From: Treponema sp.
GTDB taxonomy: Bacteria > Spirochaetota > Spirochaetia > Treponematales > Treponemataceae
Reading direction: 5' to 3'
Assembly (NCBI GenBank): GCA_014803985.1
Contig: JAAVAO010000049.1
Coordinates: forward strand, 1 to 41,730
DNA length: 41,730 nucleotides
Shown here: in pieces, positions 15,359 to 23,397 of the stretch
How positions within the stretch are numbered: the first letter of the stretch is position 1
Layout of the letters: every line of letters begins with the position of its first letter
Translations under genes and position numbers: made by a program
Notes under the pieces: model-generated
Database searches by the model: none
What the model was told of the DNA's origin: nothing
What the model saw: only the letters and a program-made list of their open reading frames with translations

Positions 15359-16813
15359 TTATGCAACGATGTTTACAGCATTTTTTGAAGAAATTGCATC
15401 AAAATCCACTCTTTCATCAAAATCATCAAAGCCAACAGAAGAAGCGTACTCCCCATACGTACGTGAAATTACATACTGCGTGTTGTTGTCTCGATTTTGC
15501 CCGCCATTGTTTTGTTCAGCACCCTGCCCCGAGTAGTTCAAGTCAAAAGACGCACTTTCAAATCCGCTTGAAACAAACGCATTCCGAAGACTTTCCGCGC
15601 TCTCTTTAAATGCATTGTACGCTTGAGATGAAGCGACCAAAATGCGGCCTGTAATATTTTTGTCTGAAATTTGCAAGTCAATTTTCACATTGCCAAGATT
15701 TTCAGGATGCAAAACAAGTTTTATTTGACCTGAGTCATTGTCACGCAAAACAATATTTCCTGCGCGGACGAATTCCGATGCATTTTTTTGAATTTGATTT
15801 GTAAGCATTGCTTGAAAGTCAGAACCATTTGCCGCCGCAGTTTGACTGTCACTCGAAAGAATGTTTGAACCAGCCTTTTCCATTGCGTTAAGGTCAACTG
15901 TTATTTGCGCAGTATTGTCGCCTGTCACCGTCACATCGCCAAAGCGCAAGGAATCTGATTTCGCATTTGTTTCGCCAGTCTTTTCAGTCGAATTTTCAGT
16001 TCTGTAATCCGAAACGAGAATTTTCTTCTCGCTGTCCAAATAAAAACGGCTCTTTATGCGTGCATTTTCATCTATTTCGCCACTCTCATTTATAGAAAAA
16101 TCTTCATTTGACAGCACATAATCGAAATCAGCAACATTTTTATCAGATAAAATCCCCTCTTCTTTCAAAACTGGAGTAAGGCTCGATGCACTTTCCATAG
16201 CAAGCAACGCATATTCTTCATCAGAGATCATAATTTTCTCTAAAAATTCATTTTCATCATCTGCGTCTCTTTTTTCAAAATTCTTTTGACCTTTTGAAGA
16301 GTCGGAAAGACGCTTTGTCTCTGAAATAGAATGCATTGCTTCGACATTTTCAGAAAGAGAACGTTCATCTGTGTTTGTATTTTTGACTTTTGCAGAATCT
16401 TTTGAACTTGTATTTTTTTTCAAGTCATCTGTTTTTGAATAAGAATTCTTTTTAGCAAATTGTACGTTCGCTTCCTCTACCTCAGCGGCTGTTTCATCTT
16501 TTTCTGCCACTGCATCTGTTTTTTCAAATGGAATTTCAGCGTTTTTTTTCTCCGCTTTCGTTTCATCGGTGAAATTTTCACTGGAACGAACAGGCTCTCT
16601 CTCTGAAGTTCGTTTTTCTTCCTGTGCGCTTTTTTCAAGAGACGCTTTTTGAATCATTGATTCAAACGATTCTTTCTCATTGTTTTTTTGAATAAACGAA
16701 GCATCACCAAAAGAATTCGACTTGCCGTCAAATCCCGAAATGGACGCTCCAAAAGACAAAACAGGTTGATTATGAGAAAAATCCGCTTTTTGCAATATAG
16801 CGACTGTCTGCAT
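15359..16813 (-). CDS. fliK: Flagellar hook-length control protein FliK
   Basis: About 484 residues from the ATG at 16813, which has a strong GGAGGAG eight bases upstream; a longer frame reaches 16876 without a better site. The middle is a long charged, low-complexity region rich in Glu, Lys and Ser, as expected for a ruler protein. The C-terminal domain has the FliK pattern IKLVLHPENLGNVKIDLQISDKNITGRI (in parts) followed by SAESLRNAF. It measures the hook and switches the export apparatus from hook to filament subunits. Confidence 0.9.
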   Translation of the reverse strand: MQTVAILQKADFSHNQPVLSFGASISGFDGKSNSFGDASFIQKNNEKESFESMIQKASLEKSAQEEKRTSEREPVRSSENFTDETKAEKKNAEIPFEKTDAVAEKDETAAEVEEANVQFAKKNSYSKTDDLKKNTSSKDSAKVKNTNTDERSLSENVEAMHSISETKRLSDSSKGQKNFEKRDADDENEFLEKIMISDEEYALLAMESASSLTPVLKEEGILSDKNVADFDYVLSNEDFSINESGEIDENARIKSRFYLDSEKKILVSDYRTENSTEKTGETNAKSDSLRFGDVTVTGDNTAQITVDLNAMEKAGSNILSSDSQTAAANGSDFQAMLTNQIQKNASEFVRAGNIVLRDNDSGQIKLVLHPENLGNVKIDLQISDKNITGRILVASSQAYNAFKESAESLRNAFVSSGFESASFDLNYSGQGAEQNNGGQNRDNNTQYVISRTYGEYASSVGFDDFDERVDFDAISSKNAVNIVA

Positions 16814-16882
16814 CGGCAGCTCCTCCAATGTAAACGCGCATCTTAAAGACGCTTTGGGCAGCCGCCGAAAAATCAAACAGGT

Positions 16883-17503
16883 TTATTGAAGGCTTTCAGG
16901 CTTGCTCAGCATTTTTCGCTGTATTTCCGCCGCCCTCTCAGAAGGCATAAGCGAAAGCCAGTACGAACCCATAGAAGAAGTACCGTTACGACGCGCAATT
17001 TCCTCAACCTTGCGAAACACATCAATTACAGTTTGATCGTCCATCGCAACAAGAATATTCACCGCAGCCGCAGGTTGCATACCGTTTAAATTCAAGGCAA
17101 TTTGCTCAATGTTTACATTTTTATCATCGTACTGTTTTTGCGCTAGGTTAAATGTTTTTTCCCTCTCTTCAAGAGATTTTTCCCGACTGGAAAGTTCCGT
17201 TGCAATTTGCTCATTCAACTTTTCCTTTTGACTGATTTCATCCTCCCGCCTATCAAGCTCTTCTCGAAGCAAATCAAGAGATTCTCGTTGCCTTTCAAGA
17301 CGCTCCGTATCAATATCAGCAACAAGAGGACGAGTTGAAGTGACAACAGTGGAAGTAGGAGGAGTTCTTCCAAAAATGCGATAGACAGGCGTAAAAATAG
17401 ACTTGATATGGACAACCCCAAGATAATCAAACCAAAGCAGTCCACCCAAAGCCATAATTATAATCAGCATTATAAGAACGATTGATTTTCCCAATGATTT
17501 CAC
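16883..17503 (-). CDS. flbB: Periplasmic flagellar collar protein FlbB
   Basis: A 206-residue protein with one N-terminal membrane helix (SIVLIMLIIIMALGGLLWF), a long coiled coil (about 68-135) and a C-terminal MgtE_N/MotE-like domain (MQPAAAVNILVAMDDQTVIDVFRKVEE…LMPSERAAEIQRKM). In Borrelia, FlbB is the base of the spirochete-specific flagellar collar and interacts with stator parts; I infer the same here. Its place next to fliK matches spirochete operons. The start codon is GTG with GAGG upstream. It begins 18 bases after the hexokinase stop. Confidence 0.88.
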   Translation of the reverse strand: MKSLGKSIVLIMLIIIMALGGLLWFDYLGVVHIKSIFTPVYRIFGRTPPTSTVVTSTRPLVADIDTERLERQRESLDLLREELDRREDEISQKEKLNEQIATELSSREKSLEEREKTFNLAQKQYDDKNVNIEQIALNLNGMQPAAAVNILVAMDDQTVIDVFRKVEEIARRNGTSSMGSYWLSLMPSERAAEIQRKMLSKPESLQ

Positions 17504-17521
17504 TGCAAAACCTCAAAAACT

Positions 17522-18802
17522 TTAAATAAGACCAGCAATTGCCGTTCCCAATGTTATGTCATTGTCCTGCCACACAACCTCCCAATACAGAGAGCGTTGA
17601 ACGGTCAGCAGTTCCTCAAGATAGCCCATAACTCGTGCGCGAATTTTATAGGTTTTGTGAAATGTCGTGCCATTGCACAAAATGCAAATAGGAGATGAAG
17701 CATTTTTACCTTCCCCACTTTGCATTGAACAAGCAACAAGAATAGCCGCTGCACGACGAGCAGAACGCTCCACCAAAGCATCCAAAAGTTCAAAAAGAAT
17801 TTCGCCATCCTCACCAGAGGCATTTTCAGCAATTATTTTTCCTAATACAGAGGAAGCATCCTTTGGCTTGTGAAGGTACTGATCCATATCAATTAACGAA
17901 AGCGACTGAATTTTCGCCAGTTCATCCCCTGTTTTTTTAGAAAAAAGCCCTTCCTTTGCCGCTGTTTGGATTATAATTTTTGCAACAGGTCCTAAATACG
18001 CTCCGCTACACGATTTTTCCATATAAAAGGCTTCAGGATTTACCGTTGTTTTAGCAAATTCAATATCAAAATCACTTCGAGTGACAGCGCGTGTTTTTCC
18101 AGACTCGCACACCACAATTTGTTTCTTGACAAATTCGTTTTCAGGCTGAATATAAGCGGCATTCAAACCTGTTCCTAAAATAAGCCCGATATATGACGAA
18201 TAGTTTTTACCGCTCGGAGCAATTACGTGCCCTGCCAAAAGAGCCGCCACTGTATCATTTAAAAGCATAATTTTATCGATTTTAGCCCATCCTCTAGACA
18301 AAAGCTCTTGTTTCAAGCATTCACCGACTTTTGAACCAACGACTTCCGGTGCTTTAACTTCCTTTGAAAATCCCAGAAGGATTCCATCTCCATCCTCTGT
18401 AATTTTCATCGGATACGAAAAGCAAAATCCTATGCAATCGGCCTTATTTTTTAGATGATCAAGATTTTCTGCAAATTGAGCAAAAAATTCTTTTTTAGAA
18501 AGCTCTTTTTCCACGCCAGGCATCTTTGTTTTTTCCATTTCTGAAATTGCAGCGTTTCCATCAGCATCAAAAGTTACAAGGCAAGATCGGAAGTTTGTCC
18601 CTCCTGCATCAATTACAATTACTGTTTTATTTTTGACTTTCGTTTCAGGTGGCAGACAGAACGTGCTAATCATATCCTCATCGCTTTCCTTTCCTGAAAG
18701 CCCCCTGTTCATATCATTGTAAATTGCACTTGCAACAGTGTTAATATCTTCATGACACACAAAATTATGCCGAGACAAAAATGCAGCAACATTTGAATTC
18801 AT
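17522..18802 (-). CDS. hxk: Hexokinase (eukaryote-like hexokinase family)
   Basis: About 426 residues. It phosphorylates glucose with ATP, feeding glycolysis and, through glucose-1-phosphate, GlgC. The phosphate-binding loop VIVIDAGGTNFRSCLVTFD, the sugar-binding GFCFSYPMKI, the LLNDTVAALLAG segment with the catalytic Asp, and LILGTGLNAAYI identify the hexokinase fold that T. pallidum also uses. Of three close ATGs, the one at 18802 has GGGAGG at the best spacing (8-9 bases). A consensus promoter at 18993-19021 gives a leader of about 185 bases that carries one of the repeated hairpin modules. It heads the flagellar unit, which is unexpected for a sugar kinase. Confidence 0.92.
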   Translation of the reverse strand: MNSNVAAFLSRHNFVCHEDINTVASAIYNDMNRGLSGKESDEDMISTFCLPPETKVKNKTVIVIDAGGTNFRSCLVTFDADGNAAISEMEKTKMPGVEKELSKKEFFAQFAENLDHLKNKADCIGFCFSYPMKITEDGDGILLGFSKEVKAPEVVGSKVGECLKQELLSRGWAKIDKIMLLNDTVAALLAGHVIAPSGKNYSSYIGLILGTGLNAAYIQPENEFVKKQIVVCESGKTRAVTRSDFDIEFAKTTVNPEAFYMEKSCSGAYLGPVAKIIIQTAAKEGLFSKKTGDELAKIQSLSLIDMDQYLHKPKDASSVLGKIIAENASGEDGEILFELLDALVERSARRAAAILVACSMQSGEGKNASSPICILCNGTTFHKTYKIRARVMGYLEELLTVQRSLYWEVVWQDNDITLGTAIAGLI

Positions 18803-18859
18803 ATTCATTCCTCCCAAAAACACCGCGTAAGCGGAGAGCCAAATCTAGTAAAATCCGTA

Positions 18860-18903
18860 AGTTTGCAAATGCAACGCACGATCAAACTCACTCATGATAA
18901 AAA
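18860..18903 (-). promoter_or_regulatory. Hexokinase leader hairpin module
   Basis: Within the untranslated leader: a TTTTTATCAT box (18894-18903) followed by a 30-base hairpin GAGTTTG…TTTGCAAACT (18860-18889). Twenty-six of these 30 bases match the cheW leader at 40977-41006. A short open frame (MSEFDRALHLQTYGFY) runs across it and stops before the hexokinase Shine-Dalgarno. Confidence 0.6.
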
Positions 18904-18992
18904 TGACACAGTAGACGCTATTTTCAACTGTTTTTACCCTGTTTTCACAATATTCTATATATTCTATTAGAACAGAATAAAAAGCATTTATC

Positions 18993-19021
18993 ATTATATC
19001 ACAAACAAAAAAAATGTACAA
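18993..19021 (-). promoter_or_regulatory. Promoter of the hexokinase-flagellar unit
   Basis: TTGTAC (19016-19021), a 17-base spacer and a perfect TATAAT (18993-18998) on the minus strand. It is a vegetative-type rather than a sigma-28-type promoter. Confidence 0.75.
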
Positions 19022-19112
19022 ATACATTTTTAATCGAGCGTTATGAGAACAATCCCCCTCCCCACTCATCGTATGTGCACTGCATATTTCTGTATCTCCG
19101 CAATTAAACGCC

Positions 19113-19364
19113 CTAGCCAGTTTTGCGTGAGTTTTGTAACACGCCATCAAGGATGACTTTCAATAGCGTTTGGAAAATCTGCGAGTTTTGCAATGTAAAA
19201 CTCGTGAGCAGGGCAAAGCCCTGCGACTGGAGGTCAAGAAGTAAAAACTGAAAACCAATGTATCTTCTCTACAACTTCAATATCCCCTAGCCAGTTTTGG
19301 AAGCGGAGCGCACAAAACTGGAAGTGGAAGTAAAGAAGTAAAAACTGGAAAACCAATGTACCTT
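19113..19364. repeat. Cluster of imperfect tandem repeats and hairpins
   Basis: It contains CTAGCCAGTTTTGCG (19113) and CTAGCCAGTTTTG…CAAAACTGG (19287-19320), the hairpin core of the 12712/12825 repeats. It also has stems CGAGTTTT…AAAACTCG (about 19172-19194) and GCAGGGC-AAA-GCCCTGC (about 19208-19224). A direct repeat, GAAGTAAAAACTG(G)AAAACCAATGTA, occurs at 19238 and 19335. The second copy ends just before the promoter of the solute-binding protein. No gene is visible in 19022-19370. Confidence 0.7.
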
Positions 19365-19370
19365 CCACTA

Positions 19371-19399
19371 TTGACTTTTGAAATTACGCTATTTATAAT
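19371..19399 (+). promoter_or_regulatory. Promoter giving a near-leaderless transcript for the solute-binding protein
   Basis: TTGACT (19371-19376), a 17-base spacer and perfect TATAAT (19394-19399); the ATG starts seven bases later at 19407. No Shine-Dalgarno is present. Confidence 0.7.
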
Positions 19400-19406
19400 T
19401 TATTCT

Positions 19407-20675
19407 ATGAAGGTTTTGAAATTATGTATTTTTACACTGCTTATACTCGCTCTCTTTTGTGGTTGCAGTTCCTTTGGCAAAACAAATACAATTGAATTTT
19501 TCTTGGCTAGCAATGATAAAGAAAAAGCGTTCAAAGAATTAACTGAAAAATTTAACGAGGAAAACAAATGCAAGGTTATTATAACTTCTACAAATAGCGA
19601 TGTAAAAACCTTTCTTCACAGCAAAGCGGAACGAAAAATGTTGCCGGATATAATTGCAATGGACGGAAATTCGACCTTTACAACACTCGTCGAAAGCGGA
19701 CAGCTCGTTGATTTTTCGCACAAAAAAATTCTTGAAAACATAAGCCCAAACTATATCGACCAAATTTCACTCGTTAGTGGAAGCAAGGCAGGATCAATAT
19801 ATGGTGTTCCTTACGCAACAAACATATCGGGAATCATCTGCAATACAGACGTTTTTGAAAAATATTCTGTTCCATTTCCAAATACATGGGATGAACTGAT
19901 AGCTGCCTGCGAAATTTTTAAATCAAACGGAATTGCTCCATTTGAAATGACTTTAGACGAAAATGACACATGGACTATCAAGCCTGCATGGAACAATCTC
20001 GCATCTATTTTGACAAGCACGGATTTTATTTCACGCAGATATAAAAAGGAAACGACATTTTTCAAAGAATGCAGCGAAATTTTAGAAAAATACAGCACTA
20101 TTTTAGATTATACCCAAAGCACAGATATTTTTTCAACTTCATACAGTGAAGGATGCCGTCATTTTTCTAGAGGAAACGCGGCTATGATGATAAACGGCAA
20201 CTGGACGCTCCCCATCATAAGGAAATTTAGTCCTGAAACAAAACTAAACATAATTCCTTTTCCAGGAAGCAATGATGTTGAAAAAAATTGCGTTAATTCG
20301 GGACTTGATGTCATTCTTTCAGTCTCAAAAACAAGCAAAAACAAAAAGAATGCCATAAAGTTCATAGAATTTTTACTGCAACCTGAAAATTCTCAATTTT
20401 ACATCGATGAACAATATGCATTTTCTGCAGTCAAGGGCATTGAACAACGAAATTCAGATTGCAAAGCGGTTATGGATTTTGTAAAAGAAGGAAAAATTGC
20501 AGATTACCCAGATCACTACTATCCTGATAACTTTGACTTGACCGCACTACTAATGGAGTTTGCACACAACAAGTCAAAAAAAATCCCGAACAAGCAAAAT
20601 GTTTCAGTAACGCTTTTGAATTTCGATCGTAGTTTTGATTCTATTTTAACAACAAGAACAATAGTTATCGAATAA
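19407..20675 (+). CDS. Extracellular solute-binding lipoprotein (family 1, sugar-type ABC importer)
   Basis: About 422 residues. Signal peptide MKVLKLCIFTLLILALFCGC with lipobox FCGC. The mature part has the family 1 layout: TIEFFLASNDKEKAFKELTEKFNE, a hinge with PDIIAMDGNSTFTTLVESGQLVDFS, IYGVPYATNISGIICNTDVFEKY, PNTWDELIAACEIFKSNG and GNAAMMINGNWTLP. The family captures sugars or oligosaccharides in the periplasm for ABC importers. No permease or ATPase gene lies beside it, so it must work with subunits encoded elsewhere. The start is chosen because it fits the signal peptide and the promoter; an open frame upstream (19356) lies within the promoter. The ligand cannot be told. Confidence 0.85.
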   Translation: MKVLKLCIFTLLILALFCGCSSFGKTNTIEFFLASNDKEKAFKELTEKFNEENKCKVIITSTNSDVKTFLHSKAERKMLPDIIAMDGNSTFTTLVESGQLVDFSHKKILENISPNYIDQISLVSGSKAGSIYGVPYATNISGIICNTDVFEKYSVPFPNTWDELIAACEIFKSNGIAPFEMTLDENDTWTIKPAWNNLASILTSTDFISRRYKKETTFFKECSEILEKYSTILDYTQSTDIFSTSYSEGCRHFSRGNAAMMINGNWTLPIIRKFSPETKLNIIPFPGSNDVEKNCVNSGLDVILSVSKTSKNKKNAIKFIEFLLQPENSQFYIDEQYAFSAVKGIEQRNSDCKAVMDFVKEGKIADYPDHYYPDNFDLTALLMEFAHNKSKKIPNKQNVSVTLLNFDRSFDSILTTRTIVIE

Positions 20676-20687
20676 AAGCAAATAAGT

Positions 20688-21995
20688 CTATTTCACAATT
20701 TCAACAGACAGCATTTTATCAAGTTTTATGCCGTCAATTTCCACGGACATATATATTTCATACATGCCAGGCGGTATCACATCATCAATACGTATTGTCT
20801 TACCGTCATCGTCATGAGTAGGCAAAGGTAAAACAACATCGCCATTTTGCCTGAGGCTAATTTCAAAAGTTCCATTCGGTGCAGGTTTTCCATCTTTAGT
20901 TACAACATCAAAAGAAATAGATCCGCCCGATTTTACCTCTATTTTCTCTTCTGAACCCACCTCGACATCGGTTTGTATCTTAAATTCATACATTTCATTA
21001 CCAGGCAGCGTTATTTCAAAAGATGGTGGATGTATGTCAGTGCCTTGTTCTGGAGAATATTCTTTTTCGCTAAACGCTTCAGAGTTTAAACCATTGCGAT
21101 CGTAAAGCGCAATAGAACAAATAATTTTAGGACGAGAGGAAATGGCGACATCAGAAAAATATCTAACAGAACTTGCTGATCTATCTTCATCCCCTCCCCC
21201 ATATTCAAAACACTCCAATTCTTTCACATCTTGATCATCATAAAAATAAAAAGATCCGTCATCAGTGTCAATCTTAACATTCCAGTCCTTGCCAGAAACA
21301 AAAGTATCTTCAGCCTCAATTTTAATTTCAAGTTTGGAAATGTCTTTGTGTATTCCCAAAAGTTCTTCTCGTGAAGGCATAGTAAATGCAATTTGATAAC
21401 ACTGTTCTTTTTTGCCAGCATTTTCATTCCAATATGCAGATATGTCCATATCAGAAACAGGAGGTGGAGGCGAATTTGATCTTAACTGTAATTTGTCATA
21501 CGATTCAAACAACACATCGCTTAAGGGATGGGAAAGTGTTATTATAGGAGATATGTCATACCCTGATTCCCACTTCTGTAAAAAGAATTGTGAAAAGCAT
21601 AAAATCAAAGTTGAATTTGTCCTATCTTTTGGATCACTGTATATTTCGTATAAAGGCATGAGATTATCAGGATCTCCCCAAATGTTCAAACTTGCATTAA
21701 CCTCGTCATCCTTCATTCTAATAGCCAAGTTTTTTTCTAACTCAAATTTATAGCCCTGCGGATTATGCAACAATAATTTTATTGAAAAATCAGTGTCAGA
21801 TGGAACATTAAGATACTCATCGTTTCCAGTGTAGTATGTTGCTTGAGGATCATATTCAACACCAATAATTTGAGCAGTTCCAAGATTCTCGTCAAAGAAA
21901 TCTTTCATAGATGCGTTAAATCCATCACCTATAAGATTGCAAGAAACAGAGAAGAATGAAAAAACAAAAATTAAAACAATCAACACTTTTTTCAT
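20688..21995 (-). CDS. Hypothetical lipoprotein, last gene of the cyclase unit
   Basis: About 435 residues. Signal peptide MKKVLIVLIFVFSFFSVSC with lipobox SVSC, so it is lipid-anchored in the envelope. Apart from a C-terminal stretch (about 340-430: SGGSISFDVVTKDGKPAPNGTFEISLRQNG…PPGMYEIYMSVEIDG) that looks like an immunoglobulin-type beta-sandwich, I recognise nothing. Its ATG lies one base after the stop of the barrel protein gene, so translation is coupled. It ends 12 bases from the convergent solute-binding protein gene, with no obvious terminator between. Confidence 0.7.
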   Translation of the reverse strand: MKKVLIVLIFVFSFFSVSCNLIGDGFNASMKDFFDENLGTAQIIGVEYDPQATYYTGNDEYLNVPSDTDFSIKLLLHNPQGYKFELEKNLAIRMKDDEVNASLNIWGDPDNLMPLYEIYSDPKDRTNSTLILCFSQFFLQKWESGYDISPIITLSHPLSDVLFESYDKLQLRSNSPPPPVSDMDISAYWNENAGKKEQCYQIAFTMPSREELLGIHKDISKLEIKIEAEDTFVSGKDWNVKIDTDDGSFYFYDDQDVKELECFEYGGGDEDRSASSVRYFSDVAISSRPKIICSIALYDRNGLNSEAFSEKEYSPEQGTDIHPPSFEITLPGNEMYEFKIQTDVEVGSEEKIEVKSGGSISFDVVTKDGKPAPNGTFEISLRQNGDVVLPLPTHDDDGKTIRIDDVIPPGMYEIYMSVEIDGIKLDKMLSVEIVK

Positions 21996-21996
21996 A

Positions 21997-23397
21997 TTAC
22001 AGATGCCACCCCATTCCAACACGTGGAATTACTTCGCCAAATGCTGAATCTGGCATAAAGGCATTTATATAATCAGCACCAAATTCAAGAAAAAATTTCC
22101 TTCCCAAGAAAAGCTGTATGTCCGCTCCCCCCTGTACGCTTATACCAAAACTATTAAATTCATAACTTTTCGCATTATTCTTAAAAGTAAAATAAAAGTC
22201 GTTAAATAATAATACACCAACTCCGCCATAAATTTCTAGAGCCGCAGCGAGTTTTCCGCGTTTTTTTTCATTTTTTGAAGAAAAATAGAGGGGAAATTGA
22301 TAAATTGCATTTAAATATGCGTCTATTGTATTTCCCCTTATTGTATACGCAGAATTTTCAAATTTCACATGATTTGTATGAGCATTCAAACCTACTCCAA
22401 AATGACCACCCTTGCGCTTTAAAAATATGAGATTCATTTTTGCGTATGCATTATATGGGTATATTTTAGATTCACTATATTCAGGATATGTTCCTCCATA
22501 CAAAGCAAAAGACGCTGCATAACCTAAACTAAAGTCAAAACTACAACCTTCGCTTTTTTTCACAACAATCAGATTTTTTCCACTGTCAGTTTTTAATCCG
22601 CTCGCATCTGTTGCAGTCAATATATAATCACCAATTTTCAGCGCATTCACATCAAAGCGCATTTTTATTTTCCTACCAGATTTATTGCTCTCTAGAATTT
22701 CTGGAATTAACTGCTCGCCTGTTGAACAATTTGTGAGAACATAAGAAGTTTGAGAGGTAACAACAGTTTCGTCCGAAGAATCTTTAGAATCATTAGAATC
22801 TTCAGAATCATTCAATACAGCATCGGCAGTTGGCGCAAAAAGATTTTTTCCCTCGACTGTAAAAACGCCATCATTATATTGATTAAGATAAATAGTGGAA
22901 GAACCCGTTGCAGAACTTGAAATGTTTGTTATGCGCGGTGAAAGAGCATGAAAAATAGAGAACTCCATCCATTCAGACTCCATGCTAGGCGCGCCAATCA
23001 AATTATATGCCACAATCTTGTATCTATAGAGACCTGGACTTTGGCGCGGACGAATTTCAACACTCGTATCAGTATTTTTAGCACGAATTGTAAGAGCCCA
23101 TTCAAACAATTGTTTCTTTGCATTATATTTTTCAATAACTACAGTATAGTAAAGCACAAATTCCGAATCGCCAGCCTCCCATTCAAGAGTTTGCCAACTT
23201 TCCTCAATGACTTGATCATGCTCCGTTTTTTCAACTTCATTCGTTTCTTTAGATTCCTCGTCCATTGAGTTAAATTCATTGGAGTCTTCCGTAACAACCG
23301 CTTGTTTTGCAGAATTCGATTTTCTTGCAAAAATACAAACTGGCAACGCCAAAAGAAAAAATAAAATGAGGGGGAACTTGCGAATACTATTGACCAT
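21997..23397 (-). CDS. Probable outer-membrane protein: FN3-like/IPT-like N-terminus and C-terminal beta-barrel
   Basis: A 466-residue protein with a cleavable signal peptide (FPLILFFLLALPVCIFA). An acidic linker leads into an FN3-like domain (WQTLEWEAGDSEFVLYYTVVIEKY…GLYRYKIVAYNLIG) and an IPT-like segment (SPRITNISSS…TVEGKNLF). From about residue 285 the sequence has alternating aromatic strands typical of an outer-membrane barrel and ends '…EFGADYINAFMPDSAFGEVIPRVGMGWHL'. By position it may correspond to the T. pallidum fibronectin-binding region TP0483 (from memory, unverified). Its start overlaps the preceding gene by 11 bases. Function unknown. Confidence 0.65.
   Translation of the reverse strand: MVNSIRKFPLILFFLLALPVCIFARKSNSAKQAVVTEDSNEFNSMDEESKETNEVEKTEHDQVIEESWQTLEWEAGDSEFVLYYTVVIEKYNAKKQLFEWALTIRAKNTDTSVEIRPRQSPGLYRYKIVAYNLIGAPSMESEWMEFSIFHALSPRITNISSSATGSSTIYLNQYNDGVFTVEGKNLFAPTADAVLNDSEDSNDSKDSSDETVVTSQTSYVLTNCSTGEQLIPEILESNKSGRKIKMRFDVNALKIGDYILTATDASGLKTDSGKNLIVVKKSEGCSFDFSLGYAASFALYGGTYPEYSESKIYPYNAYAKMNLIFLKRKGGHFGVGLNAHTNHVKFENSAYTIRGNTIDAYLNAIYQFPLYFSSKNEKKRGKLAAALEIYGGVGVLLFNDFYFTFKNNAKSYEFNSFGISVQGGADIQLFLGRKFFLEFGADYINAFMPDSAFGEVIPRVGMGWHL

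Noticed and set aside
18845..19150. 101-codon open frame on the minus strand upstream of hexokinase
   Set aside because: It spans the hexokinase promoter and leader repeats and begins inside the 19113 repeat; no ribosome-binding site and no recognisable family. Only its last 16 codons are discussed, as part of the leader module.
19407..20675. Complete sugar ABC transporter operon
   Set aside because: Only the binding protein is present; the next gene is convergent and no permease or ATPase is near.
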